Shown here in pieces: positions 42,362 to 51,834 of a stretch of 51,834 bases of DNA (position 1 is its first letter; every line of letters begins with the position of its first letter). Position numbers and translations under genes: made by a program. The stretch is from Lapillicoccus sp. (GTDB taxonomy: Bacteria; Actinomycetota; Actinomycetes; Actinomycetales; Dermatophilaceae): NCBI RefSeq assembly GCF_025353065.1, contig NZ_JANXRJ010000259.1:1-51834 (forward strand), in the 5' to 3' direction. The notes under the pieces were generated by a model that was not told the DNA's origin, made no database searches, and saw nothing but the letters and a program-made list of their open reading frames with translations.

Positions 42362-43735
42362 TCAGCGGGCTCCCGCCAGGGCGAGCGCGAGCGCGCCCAC
42401 CTGCGGCGTGCCCAGTCCGGACGCGGCGTCCCACCCGGTGCCGGCGGTGAAGCCGCCGATCCCGCCGGAGCCGTTCTGCCCCTTGGTGATGTCGTGGAAG
42501 GCCCCGGGGGTCTTCCGGGCGATCTGGTAGAGCGCGGGGTTGATGTCGCCGAGCGAGCCCTGGTTGAGCTGGGCGATGTCGGCGGTGATGCCCGCCCACT
42601 GCGGCGAGCCGGAGCTCGTCCCCCCGAAGAGGTAGAACGAGCCGGCCGGGGCCGTCGCGCTGTAGGCGACGAGCACGCCGCCGTTGATCGCCGCGTTGTA
42701 GGAGACGTCGGGGACGCCGCGGCTCGGCAGCGAGCCGAGGGACTTCTGGAAGGCGGGCACGGCATACACCGAGCTGAAGCCACCACCACCGACGGCACGG
42801 GCGCCGAAGGTCTTCTCCTCGTTCCAGACCACCTCACGTTGGTAGGTCCCGGTCGTCGGGTTGGCGAAGAGCTGCGTGCCGCCGACGCTCGTGACGAGCG
42901 GGTCGCTCGCGGGGGTGGACGCGGAGAGGATGCTGTGGGTGCCGTCGCAGCTGAGCTCGGTCGAGCCGCTGTCGCCGGCGCTCGCGAAGACCGTCATCCC
43001 CTGCGCCGCGGCCCGGGCGAAGATCCGGTGCTGCGCGGCCAGGGTGGTGCCCGGCTGGGTCGTGCCGTCAGCGTTCTTGCCGTAGCACTTCTCCGCCTCG
43101 CCGAAGCTCTGGCTCACGACGTCACCGAGCCGGTGGTCGACGACGTAGGAGAGGGCGCTCTGCAGGTCGCTGTCGTTGTTGGACTTGGCCAGCGCGAGGA
43201 CGATCTTCGCGCCCGGGGCGGTCGCGTGGGCCCACTGGACGTCGAGGCTGATCTCCTGCGCCCAGCCGGCCATGTTGGCGTCGGCCGGGTCGAACGGGGT
43301 GAGGCCGTCCGGAGCCACGATCTGGAGGTTCGGGTCCGGGAGGCCGAAGACCTGGTCGAAGGCCGCGAGGTCAGCGACGATCGTCGGGCTCTGGTAGGCG
43401 TCGACGATGACGACCGTCTTGCCCTGGCCGCCGTACCCCGCGTTGATGAGCGTGTCGATGCCGTAGGCCTTGCGGATCTGCTGCGGTCCGTAGCAGACGA
43501 CCGAGGCGCCCGGGACCTGGCAGCCGAACAGCGCCCCGGCGGCCTTGGCGCTGACCGGAGCCCGCTCCGTGACGAGGTGGGGCGGGTTGGCCGACACGGC
43601 CGGACGGGCCCCCGACCGCGCGACCGCAGGCGCTGCGGACGGGGAGACCGACCCCGCGCCGGACAGGCTGGCGGCGAGGGTGGCGGTGAGTGCGGCGGCA
43701 GCGACAACGGCCGCGCGCCTAGTGCTTCGCTTCAA
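42362..43735 (-). CDS. secreted S53 (sedolisin-like) serine peptidase
   Basis: A 457-residue exported protease active at acid pH in characterised relatives. A signal peptide occupies about residues 1-30. The Glu and Asp of the triad are in MAGWAQEISLDVQWAHATAPGA, the Ser in FLFGGTSSGSPQWAG-like GGTSSGSPQW, and GDSGST marks the oxyanion region. The usual long inhibitory prodomain seems short (about 60 residues before YGPQQIRKAYG). TTG start with AGGAGG five bases upstream. Confidence 0.92.
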   Translation of the reverse strand: MKRSTRRAAVVAAAALTATLAASLSGAGSVSPSAAPAVARSGARPAVSANPPHLVTERAPVSAKAAGALFGCQVPGASVVCYGPQQIRKAYGIDTLINAGYGGQGKTVVIVDAYQSPTIVADLAAFDQVFGLPDPNLQIVAPDGLTPFDPADANMAGWAQEISLDVQWAHATAPGAKIVLALAKSNNDSDLQSALSYVVDHRLGDVVSQSFGEAEKCYGKNADGTTQPGTTLAAQHRIFARAAAQGMTVFASAGDSGSTELSCDGTHSILSASTPASDPLVTSVGGTQLFANPTTGTYQREVVWNEEKTFGARAVGGGGFSSVYAVPAFQKSLGSLPSRGVPDVSYNAAINGGVLVAYSATAPAGSFYLFGGTSSGSPQWAGITADIAQLNQGSLGDINPALYQIARKTPGAFHDITKGQNGSGGIGGFTAGTGWDAASGLGTPQVGALALALAGAR

Positions 43736-43944
43736 TCTGACCTCCTGGAAGAGGGGCGATCCGCACCTTTTGTGTGGTGTCCGCCCCGGTCCATCAGTGG
43801 ATCACGGGAGGCCCGCGAGGCCCCATGACGAATGGCACGGGACGAACCGGGACGAATGCGGATCAGCCTTGCCGCCCAAGCCGATCCACCGACGCGCCGG
43901 GGCGCGTGTTGAGCCCGACCCCCAGCTGTGGGGACAATGCGCAG

Positions 43945-45669
43945 GTGAGGGAGACGACGATCGCGACGACGGAGGGCGACACGCTGCTCCCGGTCGTCCG
44001 GGTGCTGCGCGAGCAGGTCTCTGCATCGGCCTTCCCGGTGCCACTGCCCGAGGCAGCCGACGCCCGGGTCACCCGCGGCGAGCTCCTGCGGCAGCTCGAC
44101 GACTACGTCATCCCGCGCCTCGAGTCGATCGATGCCCCGCTGCTCGCGGTCGTCGGCGGCTCGACGGGAGCCGGCAAGTCGACGCTCGTCAACTCGCTCG
44201 TCGGCAGGACCGTCACGCAGCCCGGGGTCCTGCGACCCACGACGCGCTCGCCCGTGCTGGTCCACTCGCCGGAGGACGGCCACTGGTTCAGCGGCGCCCG
44301 GGTGCTGCCCGGGCTCACGCGCATCAGCGGGGCGTCCACCGCCTCGAGCCAGGGCACCTCGCACTCCGTGCGGCTCGTCCCGTCCGAGACCCTCCGGCCC
44401 GGCCTGGCCCTGCTGGACGCTCCCGACATCGACTCCGTCGTCGAGGAGAACCGCGAGCTCTCCCGCCAGCTGCTCTCGGCCGCCGACCTGTGGATCTTCG
44501 TCACGACGGCCGCTCGGTATGCCGATGCCGTCCCGTGGGCCCTGCTGCGCCAGGCCGCCGAGCGCGGCACCTCGGTGGCCGTCATCCTCGACCGGGTGCC
44601 CCCACAGGCGACCGACGAGATCCGGGACCACCTCACCGAGATGCTCCGCGAGGAGGGCCTGCTCACGACCCCGATCTTCACGGTCGCGGAGTGCACCCTC
44701 GACCGGGACGGCCTGCTGCCCGAGGGTCAGTTCGTCAGGCTGCGGTCGTGGTTGACGGCCCTCGCCCGGGACCAGCGCGCGCGGTCGTCCGTGGTCCGGC
44801 AGACGCTGGGTGGTGCGCTCGACTCGCTCGACGACCGCACCCAGGTCCTCGCCCAGGCCTCCCGCGGCCAGCTCAGCGCGACGGCGGCCCTGCTCGGGGC
44901 GGCCGACGACGCGTTCACGCAGGCCGCCGAGGGCGTCGCCAAGGGCATGAGCGACGGGACCCTGCTGCGCGGCGAGGTGCTCGCTCGGTGGCAGGAGTTC
45001 GTCGGCACCGGGGAGTTCTTCCGGCAGGTCGAGTCGACGGTCGCACGCCTTCGCGACCGGCTCGTCGCGATGGTCAAGGGCGACCCGACACCGTCGGTCC
45101 ACCTCGGCGAGGCACTCCAGAGCGGGGTGGCCGAACTCGTGCGCGCGGAGGGCCAGGGCGCCGTCTCGACGACCGCGCGCGCGTGGCGCGGGCTCGTGGG
45201 CGGTGCGTCGCTGCTCGAGCGGCACCCCGATCTGACCACGTCCTCCAGCGGGTTCGCCGCCGAGGTCGCGACCCTCGTCGGCGACTGGCAGGAGGACGTG
45301 CTCACCCTGGTGCGCACCGAGGGTCGGGACCGGCGCACCACCGCCCGCGTCGCGGCGTACGGCGTCAACGCGGTGGGCACCGTCCTGATCCTCGTGACCC
45401 TCGCCTCGACGGGTGGCCTCACCGGCGCCGAGGCCGGCATCGCCGGTGGCACGGCGGTGCTCGGCCAGAAGCTCCTCGAGGCGATCTTCGGTGACCAGGC
45501 GGTGCGCACCCTCGCGGTCAAGGCACGGACGGCACTCGTCGAGCGGGTCCTCGAGCTGTATGCCGTGGAGCAGCGGCGCTACGAGGCCGCGGTCGCCTCG
45601 GTGGAGATCCGGCGCGAGCAGGGTCGACTCCTCGCCTCCGCCGCGCTCGCGGTCCGAGCGGCGCGATGA
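43945..45669 (+). CDS. dynamin-like GTPase, first of a pair
   Basis: A 574-residue protein with an N-terminal GTPase domain: Walker A GGSTGAGKSTLVNSLVG (Lys78), LDAPDIDS as G3, then a long helical stalk and a hydrophobic hairpin near residues 470-510 (GTVLILVTLASTGGLTGAEAGIAGGTAVL). GACAAT lies six bases before the GTG at 43945. It overlaps the next GTPase by four bases. Tandem dynamin-like pairs in actinobacteria stabilise division septa in the studied case (DynA/DynB); assignment to that role is inference. Confidence 0.85.
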   Translation: MRETTIATTEGDTLLPVVRVLREQVSASAFPVPLPEAADARVTRGELLRQLDDYVIPRLESIDAPLLAVVGGSTGAGKSTLVNSLVGRTVTQPGVLRPTTRSPVLVHSPEDGHWFSGARVLPGLTRISGASTASSQGTSHSVRLVPSETLRPGLALLDAPDIDSVVEENRELSRQLLSAADLWIFVTTAARYADAVPWALLRQAAERGTSVAVILDRVPPQATDEIRDHLTEMLREEGLLTTPIFTVAECTLDRDGLLPEGQFVRLRSWLTALARDQRARSSVVRQTLGGALDSLDDRTQVLAQASRGQLSATAALLGAADDAFTQAAEGVAKGMSDGTLLRGEVLARWQEFVGTGEFFRQVESTVARLRDRLVAMVKGDPTPSVHLGEALQSGVAELVRAEGQGAVSTTARAWRGLVGGASLLERHPDLTTSSSGFAAEVATLVGDWQEDVLTLVRTEGRDRRTTARVAAYGVNAVGTVLILVTLASTGGLTGAEAGIAGGTAVLGQKLLEAIFGDQAVRTLAVKARTALVERVLELYAVEQRRYEAAVASVEIRREQGRLLASAALAVRAAR

Positions 45670-47333
45670 GCCCGTTGCGGATGGGCGCGAAACGGATCGT
45701 GGCGCCCACCTACGAGGCCGTGGTCGCGCAGTCGCACGCGCTGGCCACCGCACTCGACCTCGGTGGACCCCAGCTCGACGTCCGGGCGGCGACCGCAGCG
45801 CGCGAGATCGTCGCCAAGACCGGCGCCCGGGTCGCCCTCTCGGGTGACCACACCGTGGTCGCGCTCGCGGGGGCCACGGGCAGCGGCAAGTCGTCGCTCT
45901 TCAACGCGCTCGCCGGGGCCGACCTCGCGACCATCGGCGCCCGCCGTCCCACGACCGCGACACCCAGCGCCGCCGTGTGGGGGCCCGACCCCGCGGGCGG
46001 GCTCCTCGACTGGCTGGAGGTGAGCCAGCGGCACGTGGTGGCGGGTGCGTCAGGTGACGAGGCGGTCGTGGGCGCGCTCGACGGTCTGGTGCTCCTCGAC
46101 CTGCCCGACGTCGACTCCCGCGTGGACCGTCACCGGGCCGAGGCCGAGCGGGTGCTCGGTCTCTGCGACGTCTTCGTGTGGGTCACCGACCCGCAGAAGT
46201 ATGCCGACGCCACGCTGCACGACCACTACGTCCGCAAGCTGGCCGGCTACGAGGGCGTGATGCTCGCGGTCCTCAACCAGGTCGACCTCCTGGACGACGA
46301 CGGGGTCGCCGCGTGCCTCGCGGACCTGCGCAGGCTGCTCGAGGACGACGGGGTGCCGATCGCGCAGGTGCTGGCGACGTCGGCCCGCAGCGGCGCCGGG
46401 CTGCCGGTGCTCCGGCAACGGTTGGCCAACGCGGTGGCGGGCCACGCCGCCGGCCGGCAGCGGCTGTCGGCCGACCTCACCGCCGCGGCCCGCAAGCTGC
46501 GCGAGGGGGTCGCGGACACCGAGCCCCTGCTCGACCCCGCCGCAGACGGCCGGCTCGAGGCGGCGCTCGCCCGGGCGGCCGGAGTGCCCGTCGTCCTCCA
46601 GGCCGTCGAGGACGACTACCGCCGCGAGTCCCTCGCGCGCACCGGCTGGATCTTCACGAGATGGGGACGCAAGATCAAGCCCGACCCCCTCGGCCGGTTG
46701 CGGCTCGACAAGAGCTCGGTGCTGACCGAGGTCGACGTCTCCGACGTGCGGGCGGTCCTCGGCCGCTCGTCGATCCCGGCTCCGTCGCCGGCGGCCCGGT
46801 CGGCGGTGCGCCTGGCGACGCGCGAGCTGACCGACCGGGCCTCCGCCGGGCTGCCGGTCCCCTGGGCGCTCGCTGTCGCCGACGTGGCGGAGCCCGAGGA
46901 GGACCGGCTCGACCAGGCTCTCGACCGGGCGGTGGTCGGCACCTCGCTGCGCGCGCGCAGCCCGAGGTGGTGGCCGGTCCTGGGGGTGCTGCAGTGGGCG
47001 CTCGGGGTGGCGGCCGTCCTCGGGCTGGTCTGGCTCGTCGTCCTCGGGGTCCTCGGGTGGTTGCAGCTGCCGCGGGTCGACACCCCTTCCCTGGGTCCGT
47101 TCGCTGTTCCCTTCCTCCTGCTCGTTGCCGGGCTCCTGCTCGGGGTCGGGCTGGCCGCGTTGTCGCGCGCCGCGACGAGGCGCGGGGCGGTCCGTCGACG
47201 GAACCTCATCGCCGGTCGCCTGGACGAGGCGATCGGCGTCGTCGCCGACGAGCGGCTCGTCGCTCCCGTCCGCGCGGTGCTCGAGCGGCACCGGGACGTC
47301 CGGACGAGCCTGGAGCAGGCGGTTCGGGCCTGA
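45666..47333 (+). CDS. dynamin-like (YfjP-type) GTPase, second of a pair
   Basis: A 555-residue partner. GTPase motifs are GATGSGKSSLFNAL (Lys75), DLPDVDSR and NQVDLL. A helical part follows, then two membrane segments near residues 440-500 (VLQWALGVAAVLGLVWLVVLGVLGWL and FAVPFLLLVAGLLLGVGLAAL). The two GTPases probably form a heteromer at the membrane. The ATG overlaps the first gene's stop (ATGA). It is followed by ssb after 175 bases. Confidence 0.87.
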   Translation: MSPLRMGAKRIVAPTYEAVVAQSHALATALDLGGPQLDVRAATAAREIVAKTGARVALSGDHTVVALAGATGSGKSSLFNALAGADLATIGARRPTTATPSAAVWGPDPAGGLLDWLEVSQRHVVAGASGDEAVVGALDGLVLLDLPDVDSRVDRHRAEAERVLGLCDVFVWVTDPQKYADATLHDHYVRKLAGYEGVMLAVLNQVDLLDDDGVAACLADLRRLLEDDGVPIAQVLATSARSGAGLPVLRQRLANAVAGHAAGRQRLSADLTAAARKLREGVADTEPLLDPAADGRLEAALARAAGVPVVLQAVEDDYRRESLARTGWIFTRWGRKIKPDPLGRLRLDKSSVLTEVDVSDVRAVLGRSSIPAPSPAARSAVRLATRELTDRASAGLPVPWALAVADVAEPEEDRLDQALDRAVVGTSLRARSPRWWPVLGVLQWALGVAAVLGLVWLVVLGVLGWLQLPRVDTPSLGPFAVPFLLLVAGLLLGVGLAALSRAATRRGAVRRRNLIAGRLDEAIGVVADERLVAPVRAVLERHRDVRTSLEQAVRA

Positions 47334-47508
47334 GGCGGTCTCCGGGCTGACCGGCCCGGTTGTCCACACCCCCTGTCCCCGTCGTCCCACGATCCACAGG
47401 CCTCGAGCGGGGCCTATCGCTCCCGGCCCGTCGTGGCGAGGCTGGTGCCCTGACCCGTCGACCCGACGGGAGCCGGGGGACCGGCGACACGTGGAGGAGT
47501 TGGGGACG

Positions 47509-48054
47509 ATGAACGAGAGCTTCGTGACGATCATGGGCAACGTGGTGGGCGACCCGCAGGGGCGTTCGACCAAGGCAGGGAAGCCGTTCGCGTCCTTCCG
47601 GGTGGCCTCGACGGTGCGGCGGTGGGACTCCGAGCAGCGCCGGTTCGTCGACGGCAGCACCAACTTCGTCAACGTCGTGGGGTTCAACGCCCTCGGCGGC
47701 AACATCATGGCGAGCCTGCACAAGGGCGACCCGGTCGTGGTCTACGGGCGGCTCCGGGTCAACCAGTATGTCGCGGCCGACGGGAAGAACATGACGTCCG
47801 TGGAGGTCGACGCCCATGGCGTCGGGCACGACCTCACCCGCGGGCAGAGCCTCTTCAGCCGGCCCGAGCGGTCCCAGTACGACGTCACCGACCGGCTCGC
47901 CGACCCCAACATCCAGGCGGCCATGAGCGAGGAGGAGCGCGACCGGGACGAGCCGCAGGACCTGCGGGAGCTGGACGGTCTCGAGGTCGGGGGCGGTTTC
48001 GACCGGACCGTCGAGGATGCCGACACCGACCCCTATGTCGTGACGACGGGGTGA
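47509..48054 (+). CDS. single-stranded DNA-binding protein
   Basis: A 181-residue OB-fold protein: FVTIMGNVVGDPQGR, FASFRVASTVRRW, TNFVNVVGFNALGGNIMASLHKGDPVVVYGRLRVNQY. The acidic C-terminal tail lacks the DDDIPF end of the main replicative SSB, so this is likely a second SSB for recombination or competence. GGAGGAG precedes the ATG. The end overlaps the converging sulfotransferase by 22 bases. Confidence 0.92.
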   Translation: MNESFVTIMGNVVGDPQGRSTKAGKPFASFRVASTVRRWDSEQRRFVDGSTNFVNVVGFNALGGNIMASLHKGDPVVVYGRLRVNQYVAADGKNMTSVEVDAHGVGHDLTRGQSLFSRPERSQYDVTDRLADPNIQAAMSEEERDRDEPQDLRELDGLEVGGGFDRTVEDADTDPYVVTTG

Positions 48055-48692
48055 GGCGGGGGGCCGGCGGCCCGGGCCCGGAAGACGGCGGTGGTGTTCT
48101 CGTGCGGAAACGGCAGGTCGGGCACCGGCTTGCCGAGGGCCCGGCAGAGCGGCTCCCAACCGTCGCCGGGCTGCCACTCGAGGAGCCGGTCCGCCGGGAT
48201 CTCGCGGCGGACGTCGGAGAGGCGCTGCTCGTAGGCGAGCATCATCTGTCCGGGGTCGTCGACGTCCGTGAAGACCCCTCGGCCCATCAGCTGGAACATG
48301 TGGGGCAGCTCCGGTGGGGCGGTAGGAGGGGTCCGTCCCTCGCCTCGCTGCATCCGGCGGGTCTGCTCGAGGACGGTCCTGTCCATGCTGCGATACCAGA
48401 CCTCGGCACTCTCCCGACGGGACAGGAGGACGGGGGCCGTGGGGTAGGCGGCCGCCAGCTCGCGCCAGAGGGCGGACAGCGGCACGTCGACGCCCGCGGC
48501 ATACTCGCCGAGGAAGTCGTCCCAGTCGGGCAGGTCACCCTGCAGCGCCCTGATCCAGACGGCCACGTCGGCGGGGCGCTCGAACACCTCGAGCATGTGG
48601 TAGCACGGAGCGTCGAGCAGGAGCTCCAGCGCGACCTGGAGCGATGCCGTCCCCGTGCGGGGTAGGCCGGCCCCGATGATCTGCATCGTCAT
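48033..48692 (-). CDS. sulfotransferase family protein
   Basis: A 219-residue PAPS-dependent transferase. GAGLPRTGTASLQVAL is the phosphosulfate-binding loop. LSRRESAEVWYRSMDRTV holds the 3'-phosphate site. The catalytic His may be in PCYHMLEV. The acceptor is unknown. The start is uncertain between ATG 48692 and ATG 48686. It converges on and overlaps ssb. Confidence 0.82.
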   Translation of the reverse strand: MTMQIIGAGLPRTGTASLQVALELLLDAPCYHMLEVFERPADVAVWIRALQGDLPDWDDFLGEYAAGVDVPLSALWRELAAAYPTAPVLLSRRESAEVWYRSMDRTVLEQTRRMQRGEGRTPPTAPPELPHMFQLMGRGVFTDVDDPGQMMLAYEQRLSDVRREIPADRLLEWQPGDGWEPLCRALGKPVPDLPFPHENTTAVFRARAAGPPPHPVVTT

Positions 48693-48753
48693 GCGGGTCA
48701 CCGTGTCACAGGCGCCGCGTCGGCGCGATTGGGTCGGCGCCCGTGGGCGCGGA

Positions 48754-48759
48754 TATCCT
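48754..48759 (+). promoter_or_regulatory. leaderless-type -10 box of ettA
   Basis: TATCCT followed by six bases and the ATG at 48766. Confidence 0.6.
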
Positions 48760-48765
48760 TCCCCC

Positions 48766-50448
<1,683 letters not shown>

Positions 50449-50529
50449 CACGTGTGACGTTGACCTCCTGACCCGGCTCCGACCGTTGGGGCCGTGGCAA
50501 ATGGCCATCGCGTGCCGCACACTGACGGG

Positions 50530-51087
50530 GTGGCAACCGCTCTGATCGTGGTCGCCCTCCTCATCGGAGGTCTGGGCGCCATCCGATGGCGCCGTCGCGG
50601 CGGGGCGATCGGACCGGCCGGTGGCAAGCTCGTCGACCTACCGGCAGCGGCTGTGAAGGCCCCCCCGCTCAAGAGGTCGGGGAAGAAGCCGACCCTCCCC
50701 GTGGTCCCAGCCGACGACCTCCTCGCGGGGTCCGCCGACGTCGACGACCTGGACGCGGTCTTCGACCGGGTCCTCGAGTCGCACTCGCGTGAGCTCGGCA
50801 TCCTGCTCGCCTCCCGGCTCCAGCGGCTGGTGGATCGTCGGGTCCCGGTGCGGGCGATCCGCGAGGCCCCCGGCACCTCCGCCGCGCGAGTCTGTTTCGC
50901 CGACGGCACGATCGTCCTCGCCCGAGGCGTGGTGCCAGGCGACTTCGTCCGGATCGCCTGGGGTATCCACGCCAGCTCGGTCTGGCTCGAGGGTTTCAGC
51001 CGGGTGGACGCGACGACCCGGCTGGACCTCCGGTGGCACGAGGGGCGGGTGGCAGTCGTCGCCCTGGGTCTCGACCAGCCGGACTGA
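50530..51087 (+). CDS. DUF2550-like membrane protein, unassigned
   Basis: A 185-residue protein with one N-terminal membrane helix (ATALIVVALLIGGLGAIRW), a basic linker, an acidic segment, and a soluble C-terminal part with HSRELGILLASRLQRLVDRRVPV and TIVLARGVVPGDFVRIAWG. I do not recognise a family with confidence. CACACT six bases before the GTG at 50530 supports this start. It may share a transcript with ettA. Confidence 0.7.
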   Translation: MATALIVVALLIGGLGAIRWRRRGGAIGPAGGKLVDLPAAAVKAPPLKRSGKKPTLPVVPADDLLAGSADVDDLDAVFDRVLESHSRELGILLASRLQRLVDRRVPVRAIREAPGTSAARVCFADGTIVLARGVVPGDFVRIAWGIHASSVWLEGFSRVDATTRLDLRWHEGRVAVVALGLDQPD

Positions 51088-51114
51088 CGTGCGGTCCCGC
51101 TCCGGCTGGCGTGA

Positions 51115-51771
51115 TCAGTCGGACGCGCGGACGGGTGCGGCCGAGCCGGTGTGCCCGACGAGGCGCAGGCCGAGCGCGGCATACGTCCCACCGATCTGGC
51201 CCGGCGTGCGGCTGATCGCGGGGGAGTACCAGCGGGCGACGTCGATGCAGAGCGACATCAGTGCGAGGGCGGTGTCGTGCACGTCGTCCACGACGAACTC
51301 ACCCGCCTCCACGCCCTCGTGCAGGAGGTCGCGGACGATGGCGTCGATCTCCTTGCGCAGGGCGAGCACCTCGTCGCGGTGCTCCGGGGTGAGGTGGGGG
51401 AACTCGTACTGGACGACCCGGGCCACCTGGTGATGCTCCGCGTGCCAGATCGCGAACGATCCCATGACCGCGGCGAGTCGCTCGCCGGGGCTGCCGGGCG
51501 CATTGGCTGCAGACCGCACGAGGGCCAGTGCCGTCCCGTGGCCGTCGCGGCTCAGCGCGTGGAGGAGGTCCTCCTTCGAGGCGAAGTGGACATAGACCCC
51601 GGCCGGGGAGAGCCCCGCCCGCGAGGCGATGTCACGGGTGGTCGTGGCGTGGAACCCGTTGTCCGCGAACGCTCCCGCCGCGGCAAGGAGCAGCCGCTCG
51701 GCCGTCTGGGTGCCCGTCCCGGCCGATGCGCCCGACGCCCTCGAGGCGCTCGATGGCGGGGGCGGGGTCAC
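51115..51771 (-). CDS. TetR family transcriptional regulator
   Basis: A 218-residue repressor. Helix-turn-helix: AERLLLAAAGAFADNGFHATTTRDIASRAGLSPAGVYVHFASKEDLLHALS. The ligand domain resembles TetR regulators of fatty-acid or acyl-CoA metabolism (VDDVHDTALALMSLCIDVARWYSP). The GTG at 51771 is chosen over the long upstream frame, which runs through the palindrome at 51800. The regulated genes likely lie beyond the window. Confidence 0.88.
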   Translation of the reverse strand: MTPPPPSSASRASGASAGTGTQTAERLLLAAAGAFADNGFHATTTRDIASRAGLSPAGVYVHFASKEDLLHALSRDGHGTALALVRSAANAPGSPGERLAAVMGSFAIWHAEHHQVARVVQYEFPHLTPEHRDEVLALRKEIDAIVRDLLHEGVEAGEFVVDDVHDTALALMSLCIDVARWYSPAISRTPGQIGGTYAALGLRLVGHTGSAAPVRASD

Positions 51772-51799
51772 GCGGACAGCATGCCCGACCCTCCCGCGG

Positions 51800-51815
51800 C
51801 TAAGCAAGCGCTTAG
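51800..51815. promoter_or_regulatory. palindrome CTAAGCAAGCGCTTAG upstream of the last tetR gene
   Basis: Arms CTAAGC and GCTTAG with a four-base centre, 29 bases upstream of the start. The shape fits TetR operators near acyl-CoA regulators and probably serves this gene and a divergent neighbour outside the window. Confidence 0.55.
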
Positions 51816-51834
51816 TCACCAAGCCCCGCTGAGG

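Overview
The window is GC-rich (about 70%) actinobacterial chromosome. Genes are dense, with GTG as well as ATG starts, many leaderless-looking promoters, and neighbours such as clpS-DUF2017, DUF3039, DUF3618, ECF42 sigma factors and DUF2550-like small membrane proteins. By memory of these gene neighbourhoods a member of the Micrococcales, probably an Intrasporangiaceae-type organism, is the best guess; no rRNA or marker tree supports it here. Nothing looks like a prophage, insertion sequence or CRISPR array. The window starts inside a 60-bp tandem repeat, which may be a contig edge.

Layout. 1-5.3 kb: a DEAD-box RNA helicase, AlgH/YqgE protein, DUF1992, DUF3039 and an XPB-type helicase. 5.4-14.2 kb: an Lrp regulator divergent from hppD, an amino acid permease, an RDD protein, then fahA divergent from hmgA with a 5'-nucleotidase behind it; together this is tyrosine/homogentisate catabolism. 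14.2-19 kb: pncA and pncB (NAD salvage) flank an ECF42 sigma factor and its YCII/DGPF partner, followed by clpS-DUF2017. 19-23.5 kb: an accessory stretch with an antitoxin remnant, a MazEF pair, a RelE-like toxin, a UGT-type glycosyltransferase, a TetR regulator and an epimerase behind two palindromic operators. 23.5-31.4 kb: quinol monooxygenase, DUF3500, a second ECF42/DGPF pair, a phosphotransferase with an internal repeat, murI, an MBL hydrolase, and a TetR/NmrA divergent pair with a clear operator. 31.5-36.5 kb: rph-rdgB-molybdopterin oxidoreductase operon, tRNA-Leu, bcp, DUF3618, a frameshifted GroES-like gene, tRNA-Lys and tRNA-His. 36.5-39.8 kb: a flavin/iron-sulfur membrane redox operon (exported Thr/Ser-rich protein, ferric reductase-like membrane protein, NuoF-like protein, ferredoxin, ApbE). 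40-51.8 kb: orn divergent from a PrsW-type protease, tRNA-Arg, an S53 protease, a pair of dynamin-like GTPases, SSB, a sulfotransferase, EttA, a small membrane protein and a TetR regulator.

The most striking signal is not a gene. The 8-mer CGGCATAC (or GTATGCCG) occurs about 40 times, on both strands equally, roughly one per 1.3 kb. It forces rare codons (GCA TAC, TAT GCC), appears several times as close inverted pairs that can form hairpins, and is absent from the 18.9-23.5 kb accessory stretch. This behaves like a genome-wide signature word, as DNA uptake sequences do in other bacteria. A second pattern is that two ECF42 modules carry the same promoter layout upstream of their DGPF genes.
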